Origin: Candidatus Ornithobacterium hominis
GTDB taxonomy: Bacteria > Bacteroidota > Bacteroidia > Flavobacteriales > Weeksellaceae
Reading direction: 5' to 3'
Length of the DNA: 64,000 bases
Assembly: GCF_951229915.1 (NCBI RefSeq)
Contig: NZ_OX579588.1
Span: forward strand, 1,116,001-1,180,000
This document shows positions 16,636-25,456 of the stretch, in pieces. The notes under the pieces were generated by a model. That model did no database searches and was not told the DNA's origin. It saw nothing but the letters and a program-made list of their open reading frames with translations. Within the stretch, counting starts at the first letter, position 1, and each line of letters begins with the position of its first letter. The translations under genes and the position numbers were made by a program.

Positions 16636-19023
16636 TTATCTTAAATTAGCTTTTAATTGTTTTTTAAGTTCCGTAATAACTTTATTCATAATCTGATCAA
16701 TTTCATGATCTGTCATCGTTTTAGAAGGGTTTAAAATTTCTAAACGAATGGCATATGATTTTTTATCTTTTAGTTGCTCTCCTTCAAAAACGTCAAAAAG
16801 TGATATATTTTTAATTTCTTGAATTTGAAGCTGATGAATAGTTTTTAAAATCTCTTCATATTGAATTTGTTTATCTAGCAGCAAAGCCAAATCTCTTGTT
16901 ACCAACGGGAATTTAGGAATACTACTAAACTTCACTTGCTGTGATTGATATGCTTCAAAAATGGGTTGTAGTTCAATCTCAGCTGCCACAACGTTTTGCG
17001 AAAGCTTATAATTTTTATCTCCATTAGAAATCACCTTTAAAACACCAATTTCCTTACGATTCAATTGAATTTTTAGAGTTTGATTTTCTTGTGTGAAATT
17101 AATTTTTTGAATTCCCAACTGTTGAAATAAAGCTTCAATAATTCCCTTCAGATAAAACAAATCCAATTCTGTTTCTTTATTTTGCCAGTGCTGTGTATTG
17201 CTTTTCCCGCTCACGGCAAGTGCTAATCGGAAGTTTTCTTGATAAGCATTTGCAGTTTTTTCATAAGCATGTCCGATTTCAAACAAGCGTAAATTTTCAT
17301 TTTTACGATTGATATTAAACTGAATGTTTTGAATCAGTTCTGGCAACAGACTTCTGCGCATGATGTTGTAATCTTGGCTCAGGGAATTGATTAAGCGAAT
17401 AGATTTCTCTGTATCAGGTTGTTTCGTATCATATTTCTCACTGTACATCGATATATTCATGGCCTCAAAAAAACCACAGGAAACCAAAAAATCAGATAGT
17501 CGATTGATGAAATCATTTCTTTCAAAGCCTTCACCCTTCACGATAGAGAAACTCACTTTTTCCTTTTGTGGAATGCTATTATAGCCATAAATGCGCAAAA
17601 TCTCTTCTATCACATCAATTTCTCGCTGGACGTCAACACGATAAGCAGGCACCTTTAATTCCAAGAAATCATTATTTTCTGAAATAATTTCAATTGAAAG
17701 TAGTTCTAAAATTTCTTTAATTTTTTGGCGATGAATTCTTTCTCCCAAAATCAAATCGAGATTTCGGTATTTCAAAATCACATCAAAATCAGTAATTTCC
17801 CGAGGTCTATTTTTTATTTTCTGCACCAAAACTCCTCCCCCAACTTCCAATATCAGCTGAATTGCTTTTTCTAAGGCTAATCCTGTAATATTGGGGTCGA
17901 TTCCTCTCTCGTAGCGAAAAGAAGCATCTGAATTAATTCCTAATCGTTTGGCTGTTTTTCGAATACCTGTGGGTTTAAAATAAGCACTTTCTAAAAAAAT
18001 ATTTTTTGTAGAGTTCTTTACCGACGAATCTAAACCACCCATAACGCCAGCTATTGCTAATGGTTTATTTTCGTCAGAAATAATTAAATCTGTTTTTTTT
18101 AATTTCTTTTCCGTTTGGTCTAAAATTTTGAAATTTTCTTCAAAACCAGTTTTTACAATAATTTTTTGATGTGCAATCGTATCAGCATCAAAGGCATGCA
18201 AAGGCTGCCCTAAACCGTGTAAAATGTAATTTGTAATATCTACAACATTATTGCTCGGTTTAATGCCGATCGCATGAAGTCTTTTTTTGAGCCATTGAGG
18301 TGATTCTTTGATTTCTACATTCTCAATATAGGCTCCATAATAAGCGGGGCACAATTCCTCATTTTCAATTTCAATCTGAAAAGGCCCAACGGTGTTTTCT
18401 ATTTCTTCTAGAAATGGGATTTCCAGTTGGCTTGCTAATTTTTTAGCTGAAAGAGCTGCGTGCAAATCACGGGCAACGCCAAAGTGAGACATTGCATCTG
18501 CACGATTGGGCGTCAAGCCGATTTCTATCATATAATCTAAAGAAATATCTATAACTTCTTTCATCGGTTTCCCTGCGGGAAGATTTTTGTCTAAAACCCA
18601 AATCCCATCGTTATTATCTGAAACATTTAATTCCTTTTCAGAACAAATCATCCCATGCGAACTTTCACCTCGGAGTTTCGCTTTTTTGATTTCAAAACTT
18701 GAACCATCTGCACTCTTTATTAGCGTACCTATCGTTGCCACTGGGACTTTTTGCCCTGTAGCGACATTAGGCGCTCCACAAACGATTTGCACTGGAAACT
18801 CTTGCCCTAAATCAACTTGTGTGATTTTCAATTTATCGGCATTAGGATGAGGCAAGCATTCGATGACTTCTCCCACTACAAATCCCTCTAAATCCTTCTC
18901 ATCTACACCGATTTTCTCAACTCCTTCGACCTCTAGTCCAATATCTGTTAAAACTTCTGCTATTTTATCAATAGAAAGATCTGTCTGAATATATTCTCTT
19001 AACCAATCGTAAGAAATTTTCAT
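16636..19023 (-). CDS. pheT: Phenylalanine--tRNA ligase beta subunit
   Basis: This 795-aa protein has full bacterial length. An N-terminal tRNA-binding OB domain (about 40-150, VVGEVIECLPHPNADKL) is followed by the B3/B4 editing region (about 210-390), the B5 domain, the catalytic-like core and a C-terminal ferredoxin-fold anticodon-binding domain (FPLVTRDLALLLDK onward). With PheS it charges tRNA-Phe and edits mischarged tyrosine. pheS is not in the window, so the subunits are encoded apart. dnaN lies 16 nt upstream on the same strand. Confidence 0.97.
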   Translation of the reverse strand: MKISYDWLREYIQTDLSIDKIAEVLTDIGLEVEGVEKIGVDEKDLEGFVVGEVIECLPHPNADKLKITQVDLGQEFPVQIVCGAPNVATGQKVPVATIGTLIKSADGSSFEIKKAKLRGESSHGMICSEKELNVSDNNDGIWVLDKNLPAGKPMKEVIDISLDYMIEIGLTPNRADAMSHFGVARDLHAALSAKKLASQLEIPFLEEIENTVGPFQIEIENEELCPAYYGAYIENVEIKESPQWLKKRLHAIGIKPSNNVVDITNYILHGLGQPLHAFDADTIAHQKIIVKTGFEENFKILDQTEKKLKKTDLIISDENKPLAIAGVMGGLDSSVKNSTKNIFLESAYFKPTGIRKTAKRLGINSDASFRYERGIDPNITGLALEKAIQLILEVGGGVLVQKIKNRPREITDFDVILKYRNLDLILGERIHRQKIKEILELLSIEIISENNDFLELKVPAYRVDVQREIDVIEEILRIYGYNSIPQKEKVSFSIVKGEGFERNDFINRLSDFLVSCGFFEAMNISMYSEKYDTKQPDTEKSIRLINSLSQDYNIMRRSLLPELIQNIQFNINRKNENLRLFEIGHAYEKTANAYQENFRLALAVSGKSNTQHWQNKETELDLFYLKGIIEALFQQLGIQKINFTQENQTLKIQLNRKEIGVLKVISNGDKNYKLSQNVVAAEIELQPIFEAYQSQQVKFSSIPKFPLVTRDLALLLDKQIQYEEILKTIHQLQIQEIKNISLFDVFEGEQLKDKKSYAIRLEILNPSKTMTDHEIDQIMNKVITELKKQLKANLR

Positions 19024-19039
19024 AAGCTTTTTAATTTTT

Positions 19040-20155
19040 TTATGCCGAAAGCATCAATGGCATCACCAGCATCAATATTTTTTCTCCATCTTCTAAGCCG
19101 TCAATTGGTTCAATGATTCCTGCACGGTTAGGTTCTGACATAGAGAGTGTTACATCATTACTCTGTAGATTTTGTAACATTTCACTTAAAAATTTAGCAT
19201 TGAACCCGATTTGTATATCATTCCCATTATAATCACAAGCAAAAGTTTCCTCAGCTTTATTGGAAAAATCAACATCTTCTGTACTGATGCTCAATTCACT
19301 GCCAGTTAATTTGAGGCGAACCAAATGTGTTGATTTATTAGCAAAAATAGAAACCCTTTTCAGCGAATTTAAAAATTGAACTCGGTTAATGGTCAAAACA
19401 TTTGGATTATCTTTTGGTATCACAGCATTGTAAGCTGGGTACTTCCCATCTATCAAGCGACACAGCACCGTCAAATCCCCAGTGGTGAATCTCGTGTTGG
19501 TTTCGTTATAATCAATCATCACATCTTCACCTAGCGGGAATATATTTTTAATTAAATTCAAAGGTTTCTTAGGCATGATGAATTGGGCATTCTTTTGAGT
19601 TTTTAGTTCAGAACGCATGTATTTCACCAATCGATGTGCATCCGTAGCAACAAATCGACACTCATCCGTGCTCAACTCAAAGAAAACGCCTGTCATCACT
19701 GGTCTATGCTCATCATTTCCTGTGGCAAAAAGTGTTTTATTGATAGCTTCTACTAGCACATCCACGGGCATCGTCATGCTTTCTATATCTTCTAATTCAG
19801 GGGCTTCTGGGAAGTCATCTGCCGATAAGTAAGAAAGTTGATAGCGACCTTGGTCTGATGTGATTTCTAACAGATTCTCTTCTTTCTTATGAAAAGTTAA
19901 AGGCTGATCTGGGAAGGTTTTTAAAGTATCTAATAAAATTCTAGACGGCACACACAAAGAATCGGTATCGTCTGAATCTACTGGAATCACTGTAGAAACC
20001 GTGGTTTCCATATCAGAGCCTGTTACTTTTAATTTCCCTTCATCCAATTCAAATAAGAAGTTATCTAAAATGGGCATGGTATTGCTAGAGTTGATAACAC
20101 CGCTAATCATTTGCAGGTGTTTTTGTAGCTTAGAACTAGATACTATAAATCTCAT
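19040..20155 (-). CDS. dnaN: DNA polymerase III beta subunit (sliding clamp)
   Basis: This 371-aa protein has three similar clamp domains. It starts MRFIVSSSKLQKHLQMISGV, and the C-terminal clamp end reads LMLVMPLML. The head-to-tail dimer encircles DNA and tethers replicative polymerase and repair proteins. Here dnaN heads a run with pheT rather than lying beside dnaA, which is common in Bacteroidota. A -7 box TACATTTG is at 20185-20192 on the minus strand. Confidence 0.97.
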   Translation of the reverse strand: MRFIVSSSKLQKHLQMISGVINSSNTMPILDNFLFELDEGKLKVTGSDMETTVSTVIPVDSDDTDSLCVPSRILLDTLKTFPDQPLTFHKKEENLLEITSDQGRYQLSYLSADDFPEAPELEDIESMTMPVDVLVEAINKTLFATGNDEHRPVMTGVFFELSTDECRFVATDAHRLVKYMRSELKTQKNAQFIMPKKPLNLIKNIFPLGEDVMIDYNETNTRFTTGDLTVLCRLIDGKYPAYNAVIPKDNPNVLTINRVQFLNSLKRVSIFANKSTHLVRLKLTGSELSISTEDVDFSNKAEETFACDYNGNDIQIGFNAKFLSEMLQNLQSNDVTLSMSEPNRAGIIEPIDGLEDGEKILMLVMPLMLSA

Positions 20156-20184
20156 ACATCAAAATTTCACAAATTTCAAGATAA

Positions 20185-20192
20185 CAAATGTA
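20185..20192 (-). promoter_or_regulatory. dnaN promoter -7 box
   Basis: The minus strand reads TACATTTG (TAnnTTTG), 30 bp upstream of the dnaN start codon. Confidence 0.55.
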
Positions 20193-20229
20193 ATTAATTC
20201 AGTGAAAGAATAAAATTGAATTATGAACT

Positions 20230-20254
20230 AAATTTTCTAAGGCTTAAAAATTTT
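20230..20254. repeat. Interspersed palindrome
   Basis: Core AAGGCTT at 20239-20245, in the dnaN upstream region. The 20218-20547 gap holds two palindromes and a terminator and no gene. Confidence 0.7.
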
Positions 20255-20452
20255 TTATTTTTTCATTTAATTTCCAACGGAAAATAGAAATGAATTTAAG
20301 CTCTCTGCCACAATTTTGCCTTAATTTCTTTACGGAAATCTCTACTGCTTTTTTTGATTTTTTTTGATTTAATCATTATAACCTAACGCTATGAATGAAT
20401 ATTATGAGTGATTTTCACAGCAAAAAAGATTATTTTTCAAAACTTTTGAACT

Positions 20453-20477
20453 AAATTTTATAAGGCTTAAAAAATTT
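20453..20477. repeat. Interspersed palindrome
   Basis: Core AAGGCTT at 20462-20468 has near-complete AT arms, just beyond the terminator of the lipoprotein gene. Confidence 0.7.
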
Positions 20478-20486
20478 TTAAATAAA

Positions 20487-20526
20487 AAAACCATCTCAAA
20501 ATTGATTGAAACGGTTTTTTAAAAAA
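20487..20526 (-). terminator. Terminator of helical lipoprotein gene
   Basis: On the minus strand AAAAACCGTTTCAATC pairs with GATGGTTTTTTT-type sequence around an AATTTT loop and ends in a T run, 22 bp after the lipoprotein stop. Confidence 0.65.
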
Positions 20527-20547
20527 TTTCTAATGTAGGTCTAATAA

Positions 20548-20967
20548 TTACATTTGAGTTTGCTCCAATTCTGCTTGAATTTCTTTGTAATAAGCTTCAG
20601 CTTTAGCATACTCAGGGTCGCTAGAGAAATTTGAAAGACTTTCGTTCAAAGAAGTCATTTCAGCTACAGCCTCGTTCAATGCAGTTTGGTCTCCAGCATA
20701 AGAAGCTGCTTTTGCTTTAGCAGCAGCATCGTGTAATTTGTTGACCCATTCCTGCAATTGGGGATTCTCAATAGAAGGCGCATCTGTCACAGCAGCTTTT
20801 ACATCTTCGTAAACTTCGCTTGCTTTATCAGCAATATTGTCACCTAATTGCTCTGCTTCTGTAGCAGCAGCATCGTTTACAACAGTTTCTACTTCTTTAG
20901 TTTCTTTTTTACAAGAAGTTACGCTCACTAAACCTGCAGCAACTGCAAATAAAAATAATTTTTTCAT
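20548..20967 (-). CDS. Ala/Glu-rich helical lipoprotein
   Basis: This 139-aa protein has a lipobox VTSC at about residue 19. The mature part is almost entirely helical and acidic, with Ala-rich repeats (EAEQLGDNIADKASEVYEDV and similar), resembling small coiled-coil envelope lipoproteins. No family is assigned. It has its own -7 box (TATATTTG at 20985-20992, minus strand) and a terminator, so it is monocistronic and probably abundant. The role is unknown; a structural or stress-related envelope function is only a guess. Confidence 0.7.
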   Translation of the reverse strand: MKKLFLFAVAAGLVSVTSCKKETKEVETVVNDAAATEAEQLGDNIADKASEVYEDVKAAVTDAPSIENPQLQEWVNKLHDAAAKAKAASYAGDQTALNEAVAEMTSLNESLSNFSSDPEYAKAEAYYKEIQAELEQTQM

Positions 20968-20984
20968 AAAATTAGTCTTAATTG

Positions 20985-20992
20985 CAAATATA
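20985..20992 (-). promoter_or_regulatory. Promoter -7 box of helical lipoprotein gene
   Basis: The minus strand reads TATATTTG, 18 bp upstream of the ATG. Confidence 0.55.
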
Positions 20993-21038
20993 TAACTTTT
21001 TTAATGATTTAAAAACAAATGTTAAAGTTTATGAAACA

Positions 21039-22796
21039 TTACGAATTTGTATTTTGGAATTGAGCTTCGTACAATTCAGCATAGTAGCCTTTTTTTTCTA
21101 GCAATTCTTTGTGTTTTCCTCTTTCAACGATTTTCCCAGCACGCATGACTAAAATTTGAGTCGCTTCTTTGATGGTCGCTAAACGATGTGCTATGACGAT
21201 GCTTGTGCGTTCTTTGGTAATTCTTTTGGTCGCTTGTTGAATTAAATTTTCAGAATTGGTATCTATACTGCTTGTAGCCTCGTCTAATACTAAGATTTTG
21301 GGATTATAGACATAAGCTCTCAAAAATGAAATCAGTTGCCGTTGCCCTACCGATAATGTGCTGCCTCGCTCAGAAACTACAAAATCGTACCCACCAGGCA
21401 AACTTTCTATAAAGTCATGAATCTCAATTTCTTTAGCTGCTTGAACGACTTGTTCTCGAGTGATTTCAGGGTTCCCCAGTGTAATATTTTCTAAAATGGA
21501 TTCGTTGAATAGAAAAACATCTTGCAAAACTACGGCAATGTGAGAGCGGAGATTTTCTAATCTATAATCCCGAATATCAATATCATCTATTAAAATATTC
21601 CCGCTTTTAATATCATAAAATCGACTCAGTAAATTAATAATCGTAGATTTTCCTGCTCCTGTGGCACCCACAATGGCTATCGTATCTCCTGGATTAGCTA
21701 AGAAACTAATGTTTTTCAGAACTTCTTGATTTTCAACGTATTCAAAAACAACATTTTTAAACTCAATAGAACCACGAATGTTATTTTTTTCGATTTTCCC
21801 CAAATCAGGAATACTATCATCTAAATCTATCATTTTAAACACTCTTTCTGAACTCACCAAACCACGCTGTAAATTATTAAATCGTTCTGCCATCTGGCGA
21901 ATCGGGCGTACCAACATTGGAATAAAAATGATAAAAGCTATTACTTCTCCTGGAGTTACATCGCTGTAATAAAAAGCACTAAACCCACCTAGAATGACTA
22001 CCAAGCCTAAAGCAAATGCAGATACCAATTCTACAATCGGGAATAGCAATGAGAAATAAAAAATCGTAGCTAAATAGGCTTTTCTCAAATCTTGATTAAT
22101 TTCAGTAAACTTTTGATACTCTGAATCTTCTCGGTTAAAAAGTTGAATAATATTCATTCCTGAAAGCCTTTCTTGCACAAAGCTGTTAAAAGCCGATGTT
22201 TGATTTCTTTCAGCTGTGAATGTTTTTTTGATAGAACGTTGAAAAATTCGAGTAATTATAACCATAAGCGGTAAAATAACAATCACCACCAACGCCAGTT
22301 TCCAGTTGGTATAGAACATCGTACCCATGATGAAAAAAATCCGTAATAAATCGCCCAACACGACCAAAATCCCATCGGTAAAAACCTGACTTATCGTCTC
22401 TATGTCTGATACTGAACGAGTTACCAACCTTCCGTTAGGCGTTTTATCAAAAAAAGCCAATCGGTAGTTAATGATTTTATTAAATAAATTGACACGTAAT
22501 TTTTCAATCACATCTTGTGCTACAATATTGGAGAATAAAATAAAAATATACTGTAATATGATTTCTGCCAAAAGAATCAAGCCCAGCCATACGCAAAGTT
22601 GCAAAAGCAAAGCGGGTTCTTTGGGGAGAATAAATTGGTCTATAGCTTTCCCCGTGAGTAATGGACGGATGGAAGATACTGCCGATAAAAAAACTGCGAT
22701 CAATATAACAGCAATAAATAATCTCTTATTTTCTACACCTAAATAAAATAGTCGCTTAAGTTCAGAAAAATTAAATCTATTTTTATCCTTTCCCAT
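21039..22796 (-). CDS. ABC transporter, fused permease and ATPase (MsbA/MdlB-like exporter)
   Basis: This 585-aa half-transporter has six membrane helices in residues 25-310 and an ATPase domain from about 340. The ATPase domain has Walker A VGATGAGKST, signature LSVGQRQL, Walker B ILVLDEATSSID and the H-loop AHRLATI. It would act as a homodimer exporting lipids or hydrophobic compounds; the substrate cannot be read from sequence. Its start overlaps the end of truA by 14 nt, so it is coupled to tRNA pseudouridylation gene expression, probably for economy rather than shared function. Confidence 0.88.
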   Translation of the reverse strand: MGKDKNRFNFSELKRLFYLGVENKRLFIAVILIAVFLSAVSSIRPLLTGKAIDQFILPKEPALLLQLCVWLGLILLAEIILQYIFILFSNIVAQDVIEKLRVNLFNKIINYRLAFFDKTPNGRLVTRSVSDIETISQVFTDGILVVLGDLLRIFFIMGTMFYTNWKLALVVIVILPLMVIITRIFQRSIKKTFTAERNQTSAFNSFVQERLSGMNIIQLFNREDSEYQKFTEINQDLRKAYLATIFYFSLLFPIVELVSAFALGLVVILGGFSAFYYSDVTPGEVIAFIIFIPMLVRPIRQMAERFNNLQRGLVSSERVFKMIDLDDSIPDLGKIEKNNIRGSIEFKNVVFEYVENQEVLKNISFLANPGDTIAIVGATGAGKSTIINLLSRFYDIKSGNILIDDIDIRDYRLENLRSHIAVVLQDVFLFNESILENITLGNPEITREQVVQAAKEIEIHDFIESLPGGYDFVVSERGSTLSVGQRQLISFLRAYVYNPKILVLDEATSSIDTNSENLIQQATKRITKERTSIVIAHRLATIKEATQILVMRAGKIVERGKHKELLEKKGYYAELYEAQFQNTNS

Positions 22797-23538
22797 TATA
22801 TATAGCTTTAGGGTATTCCACTTTTGCTAAGTACAAACCTTGCGCTGGCGCACTTGCTCCCGCTTCATTTCTATCTTTTTTATTTATAATTTCTTTAAAT
22901 TCCTCCACTGAAATTTCACCTGCACCTACCGCCACCAAAGTTCCTACCACGGCTCTCACCATATTTCTCAGGAAACGATCTGCCACAATCGTGAAGTACA
23001 GGTGGTCGCCACGACTCTCCCACTCCGCTCTTTCTACCGTGCAAATATGTGTTTTCACATCTGTGTGAAGCTTTGCAAAGCTTGAAAAATCTTTCTTCCC
23101 GTACAATGATTGCGCAGCTTCATTCATTTTATTTATTTCTAAAGGCTTAAAAAAAATATTCCACCCAGCGTTGTATTCAAAAGGGTTTTTGGCCAAATTA
23201 ATTTGATATTCATAAATTCTTTTGATTGCATCAAAACGGGCATGAGCCCCCTCTTTCATTACATAAATCTGATGAACAGCAATGTCTTGAGGTAAGAAAC
23301 CGTTCAAACGTTTGATTAATTCAAAGCGATTTATAATCCTCTCGTAATCAAAATGTGCAAACATTTGCTTGGCATGCACCCCTGCGTCTGTTCTGCCAGC
23401 ACCCACGGTCTTTATTTCTTGCGACAGTAGTTTACTTAATCGCTCCTCTAGCACCTCTTGCACTGTGATGCAATTGGGCTGGATTTGATAACCGTGATAC
23501 TGGGAACCATCATAAGAGAATTCAATAAAATAACGCAC
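22783..23538 (-). CDS. truA: tRNA pseudouridine(38-40) synthase
   Basis: This 251-aa protein has the catalytic motif GAGRTDAGVHA (Asp of RTD), the N-terminal FIEFSYDGSQYHGYQ and NMVRAVVGTL. It isomerises uridines 38-40 in the anticodon arm of tRNAs. It starts with GTG at 23538. A -7 box TATTTTTG at 23565-23572 on the minus strand predicts a leader of about 20 nt. An interspersed palindrome inside the gene (core 23142-23148) encodes FFKPLE. Confidence 0.95.
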   Translation of the reverse strand: MRYFIEFSYDGSQYHGYQIQPNCITVQEVLEERLSKLLSQEIKTVGAGRTDAGVHAKQMFAHFDYERIINRFELIKRLNGFLPQDIAVHQIYVMKEGAHARFDAIKRIYEYQINLAKNPFEYNAGWNIFFKPLEINKMNEAAQSLYGKKDFSSFAKLHTDVKTHICTVERAEWESRGDHLYFTIVADRFLRNMVRAVVGTLVAVGAGEISVEEFKEIINKKDRNEAGASAPAQGLYLAKVEYPKAIYNGKG

Positions 23539-23564
23539 TAAAACCTAAATTTTTAATATTTTTA

Positions 23565-23572
23565 CAAAAATA
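23565..23572 (-). promoter_or_regulatory. truA promoter -7 box
   Basis: The minus strand reads TATTTTTG inside the 42-bp region separating divergent truA and the phosphodiesterase gene. Confidence 0.5.
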
Positions 23573-23580
23573 AAAAAACG

Positions 23581-24090
23581 TTGACAAAGGTATTACTACT
23601 TTCTGACACACATAGCCATATTGACCAAAGAATTTTAAACTATGCACAAAAAGCAGACGTAATTTTTCATGCTGGCGACATCGGAGAAGTGAAAATTTTA
23701 AAAGCCTTAGAAAATTTTGCTCCCCTTTATGCCGTCTATGGAAATATTGATGGACAAGAAATCCGCAGTTACTGCCCAAAGGAAATCGTTGTAGAAATCG
23801 AGAAAGTCAAAATATTGATGCACCACATTGGCAAATACCCGCCTCATTATCCGCCAAAAATCCAAGAAAAAATAAAGGAAATTAAGCCCAAACTTTATTT
23901 TTGTGGGCATTCTCACATTCTCAAAGTCATTCCCGATGCCAAAAACCACTTAATCCACATGAACCCTGGTGCTTGCGGCAAGTATGGTTTTCACCACATT
24001 CGCACCATGCTTCGCTTTACGATTCACCAAGGAAAAATTTCAAATTTAGAAGTCATTGAATTGGGCTTACGCTCTAGTATGAAAAACTGA
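23581..24090 (+). CDS. YfcE/MJ0936-type metallophosphoesterase
   Basis: This 169-aa protein has the calcineurin-like metal-binding blocks LLSDTHSH, FHAGDIGE, YGNIDGQ, MHHIG and FCGHSHILK, in the order of YfcE-type phosphodiesterases. The in vivo substrate is unknown. The best start is TTG at 23581, right before the first metal motif, and no upstream ATG is in frame. The divergent neighbour truA uses GTG, so both genes from this 42-bp intergenic region have non-ATG starts. An internal palindrome (core 23702-23708) encodes LKALEN. Confidence 0.88.
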   Translation: MTKVLLLSDTHSHIDQRILNYAQKADVIFHAGDIGEVKILKALENFAPLYAVYGNIDGQEIRSYCPKEIVVEIEKVKILMHHIGKYPPHYPPKIQEKIKEIKPKLYFCGHSHILKVIPDAKNHLIHMNPGACGKYGFHHIRTMLRFTIHQGKISNLEVIELGLRSSMKN

Positions 24091-24121
24091 TGAAGTATTT
24101 AGAAAAACGTAAAAATCTTCT

Positions 24122-24129
24122 TATATTTG
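24122..24129 (+). promoter_or_regulatory. Promoter -7 box of threonine dehydrogenase gene
   Basis: TATATTTG lies 20 bp upstream of the ATG at 24150. Confidence 0.55.
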
Positions 24130-24149
24130 AGAATTAAAATTTTATTCTA

Positions 24150-25097
24150 ATGCCAAAAATTCTAATTACAGGTGCTTTGGGGCAAATTGGCTCTGAGTTA
24201 ACTTTTGCTTTGGTAGAGAGATACGGAGAAAACAATGTAATTGCTACCGACATCAGGCAACCACTGAACGATGAATATAAGCACTTTGAGCAACTGGATG
24301 TGCTAGATGCAGAAAGTTTTAAGAAAATTCTAAAAAAACATTCAATCGACACGGTCTATCACTTAGCGGCAATGCTCTCTGGAGTTGCTGAGAAATTCCC
24401 TGTACGCGCCTGGGATTTGAATACCAAAACACTACTCACTGTTTTAAATTTTGCTAAAGACGGACTGATTAAAAATATTTTTTGGCCCAGTAGTATAGCT
24501 GTTTACGGCCGTGGAGCAGAAAAAGAAGGACCCCCCCAAAGTGCCATCAAAAACCCTGAAAGCATGTATGGCATTGCTAAACTTGCAGGCGAGCGTTTCT
24601 GCGAATATTATTACAAAAAATTTGATATTAATGTAAGAAGTATCCGCTACCCAGGCTTAATTAGCTGGAAGACGCAACCTGGCGGCGGAACGACAGACTA
24701 CGCTGTAGATATATTCTATCAAGCCTTAGAAAATCAAAAATATGATTGTTTCCTTAATGAGAACACCGCACTACCCATGCTCTACATGGATGATGCTATT
24801 CGCGGAACAATTGAGCTGATGGAAACCCCTAGCGAAAAACTAAGTGTTCATTCATCTTACAATTTTAGTGGCTTATCCTTCACGCCCAAAGAATTGGCAG
24901 AAGAAATCAAAAAAAGAATCCCAGCATTTGAAATTGAATATCTCCCTGATTTTAGGCAAAGTATCGCTGACTCTTGGCCCAACTGGATTGATGATAGCGT
25001 AGCACAGAAAGATTGGGGCTGGAAACCTGAATTTGATTTGCCTAAAATGACCGACATCATGCTGCAACAGCTCAAATTAAAATTGGGAAAAACCTAA
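24150..25097 (+). CDS. SDR-type L-threonine 3-dehydrogenase
   Basis: This 315-aa extended short-chain dehydrogenase has the NAD-binding GALGQIGSEL (residues 8-17), WPSSIAVYG (112-120) and the catalytic YGIAK (Tyr140, Lys144). It has SIRYPGLISWKTQPGGGTTDYAV, typical of the Flavobacteriia L-threonine dehydrogenases that are related to UDP-galactose epimerases. It oxidises L-threonine to 2-amino-3-ketobutyrate in threonine catabolism. The partner kbl is not in the window. It has its own promoter. Confidence 0.88.
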   Translation: MPKILITGALGQIGSELTFALVERYGENNVIATDIRQPLNDEYKHFEQLDVLDAESFKKILKKHSIDTVYHLAAMLSGVAEKFPVRAWDLNTKTLLTVLNFAKDGLIKNIFWPSSIAVYGRGAEKEGPPQSAIKNPESMYGIAKLAGERFCEYYYKKFDINVRSIRYPGLISWKTQPGGGTTDYAVDIFYQALENQKYDCFLNENTALPMLYMDDAIRGTIELMETPSEKLSVHSSYNFSGLSFTPKELAEEIKKRIPAFEIEYLPDFRQSIADSWPNWIDDSVAQKDWGWKPEFDLPKMTDIMLQQLKLKLGKT

Positions 25098-25456
25098 ATT
25101 TTAGTGTGAGTATACTGGAAGAAGTTTTTTTCCTTTAAACGTCTATGGCTCAGCACGTAAATATTTTTAGTAATTGGAAAAGATAAATTAAATTATTTGT
25201 GAAAATGAACGTGTTTATGAGAATTTACGATTTATTGAATCATCTAAAATAAAATATTAGAAACCCGCCAAATACCAGTTTCATCGGTGGAAAATATTTC
25301 TCAAGATCAGACGATTTATACTCAGTGTGATTTTATAGGAAAGACTTCGCTACTGAATATTAGGCAAATACATCGATAAAATTCCATTCCATGATTGAAC
25401 ATTCGCAGAAAGTTTAAACAAAATTTCCTATCACAGAATTAACAGAAAATCCTTAA
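25098..25456. other. Intergenic stretch, no gene seen
   Basis: This 359-bp convergent gap lies between threonine dehydrogenase and dsbD. No ORF above about 25 codons looks real, and there is no clear hairpin or repeat. Confidence 0.45.
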
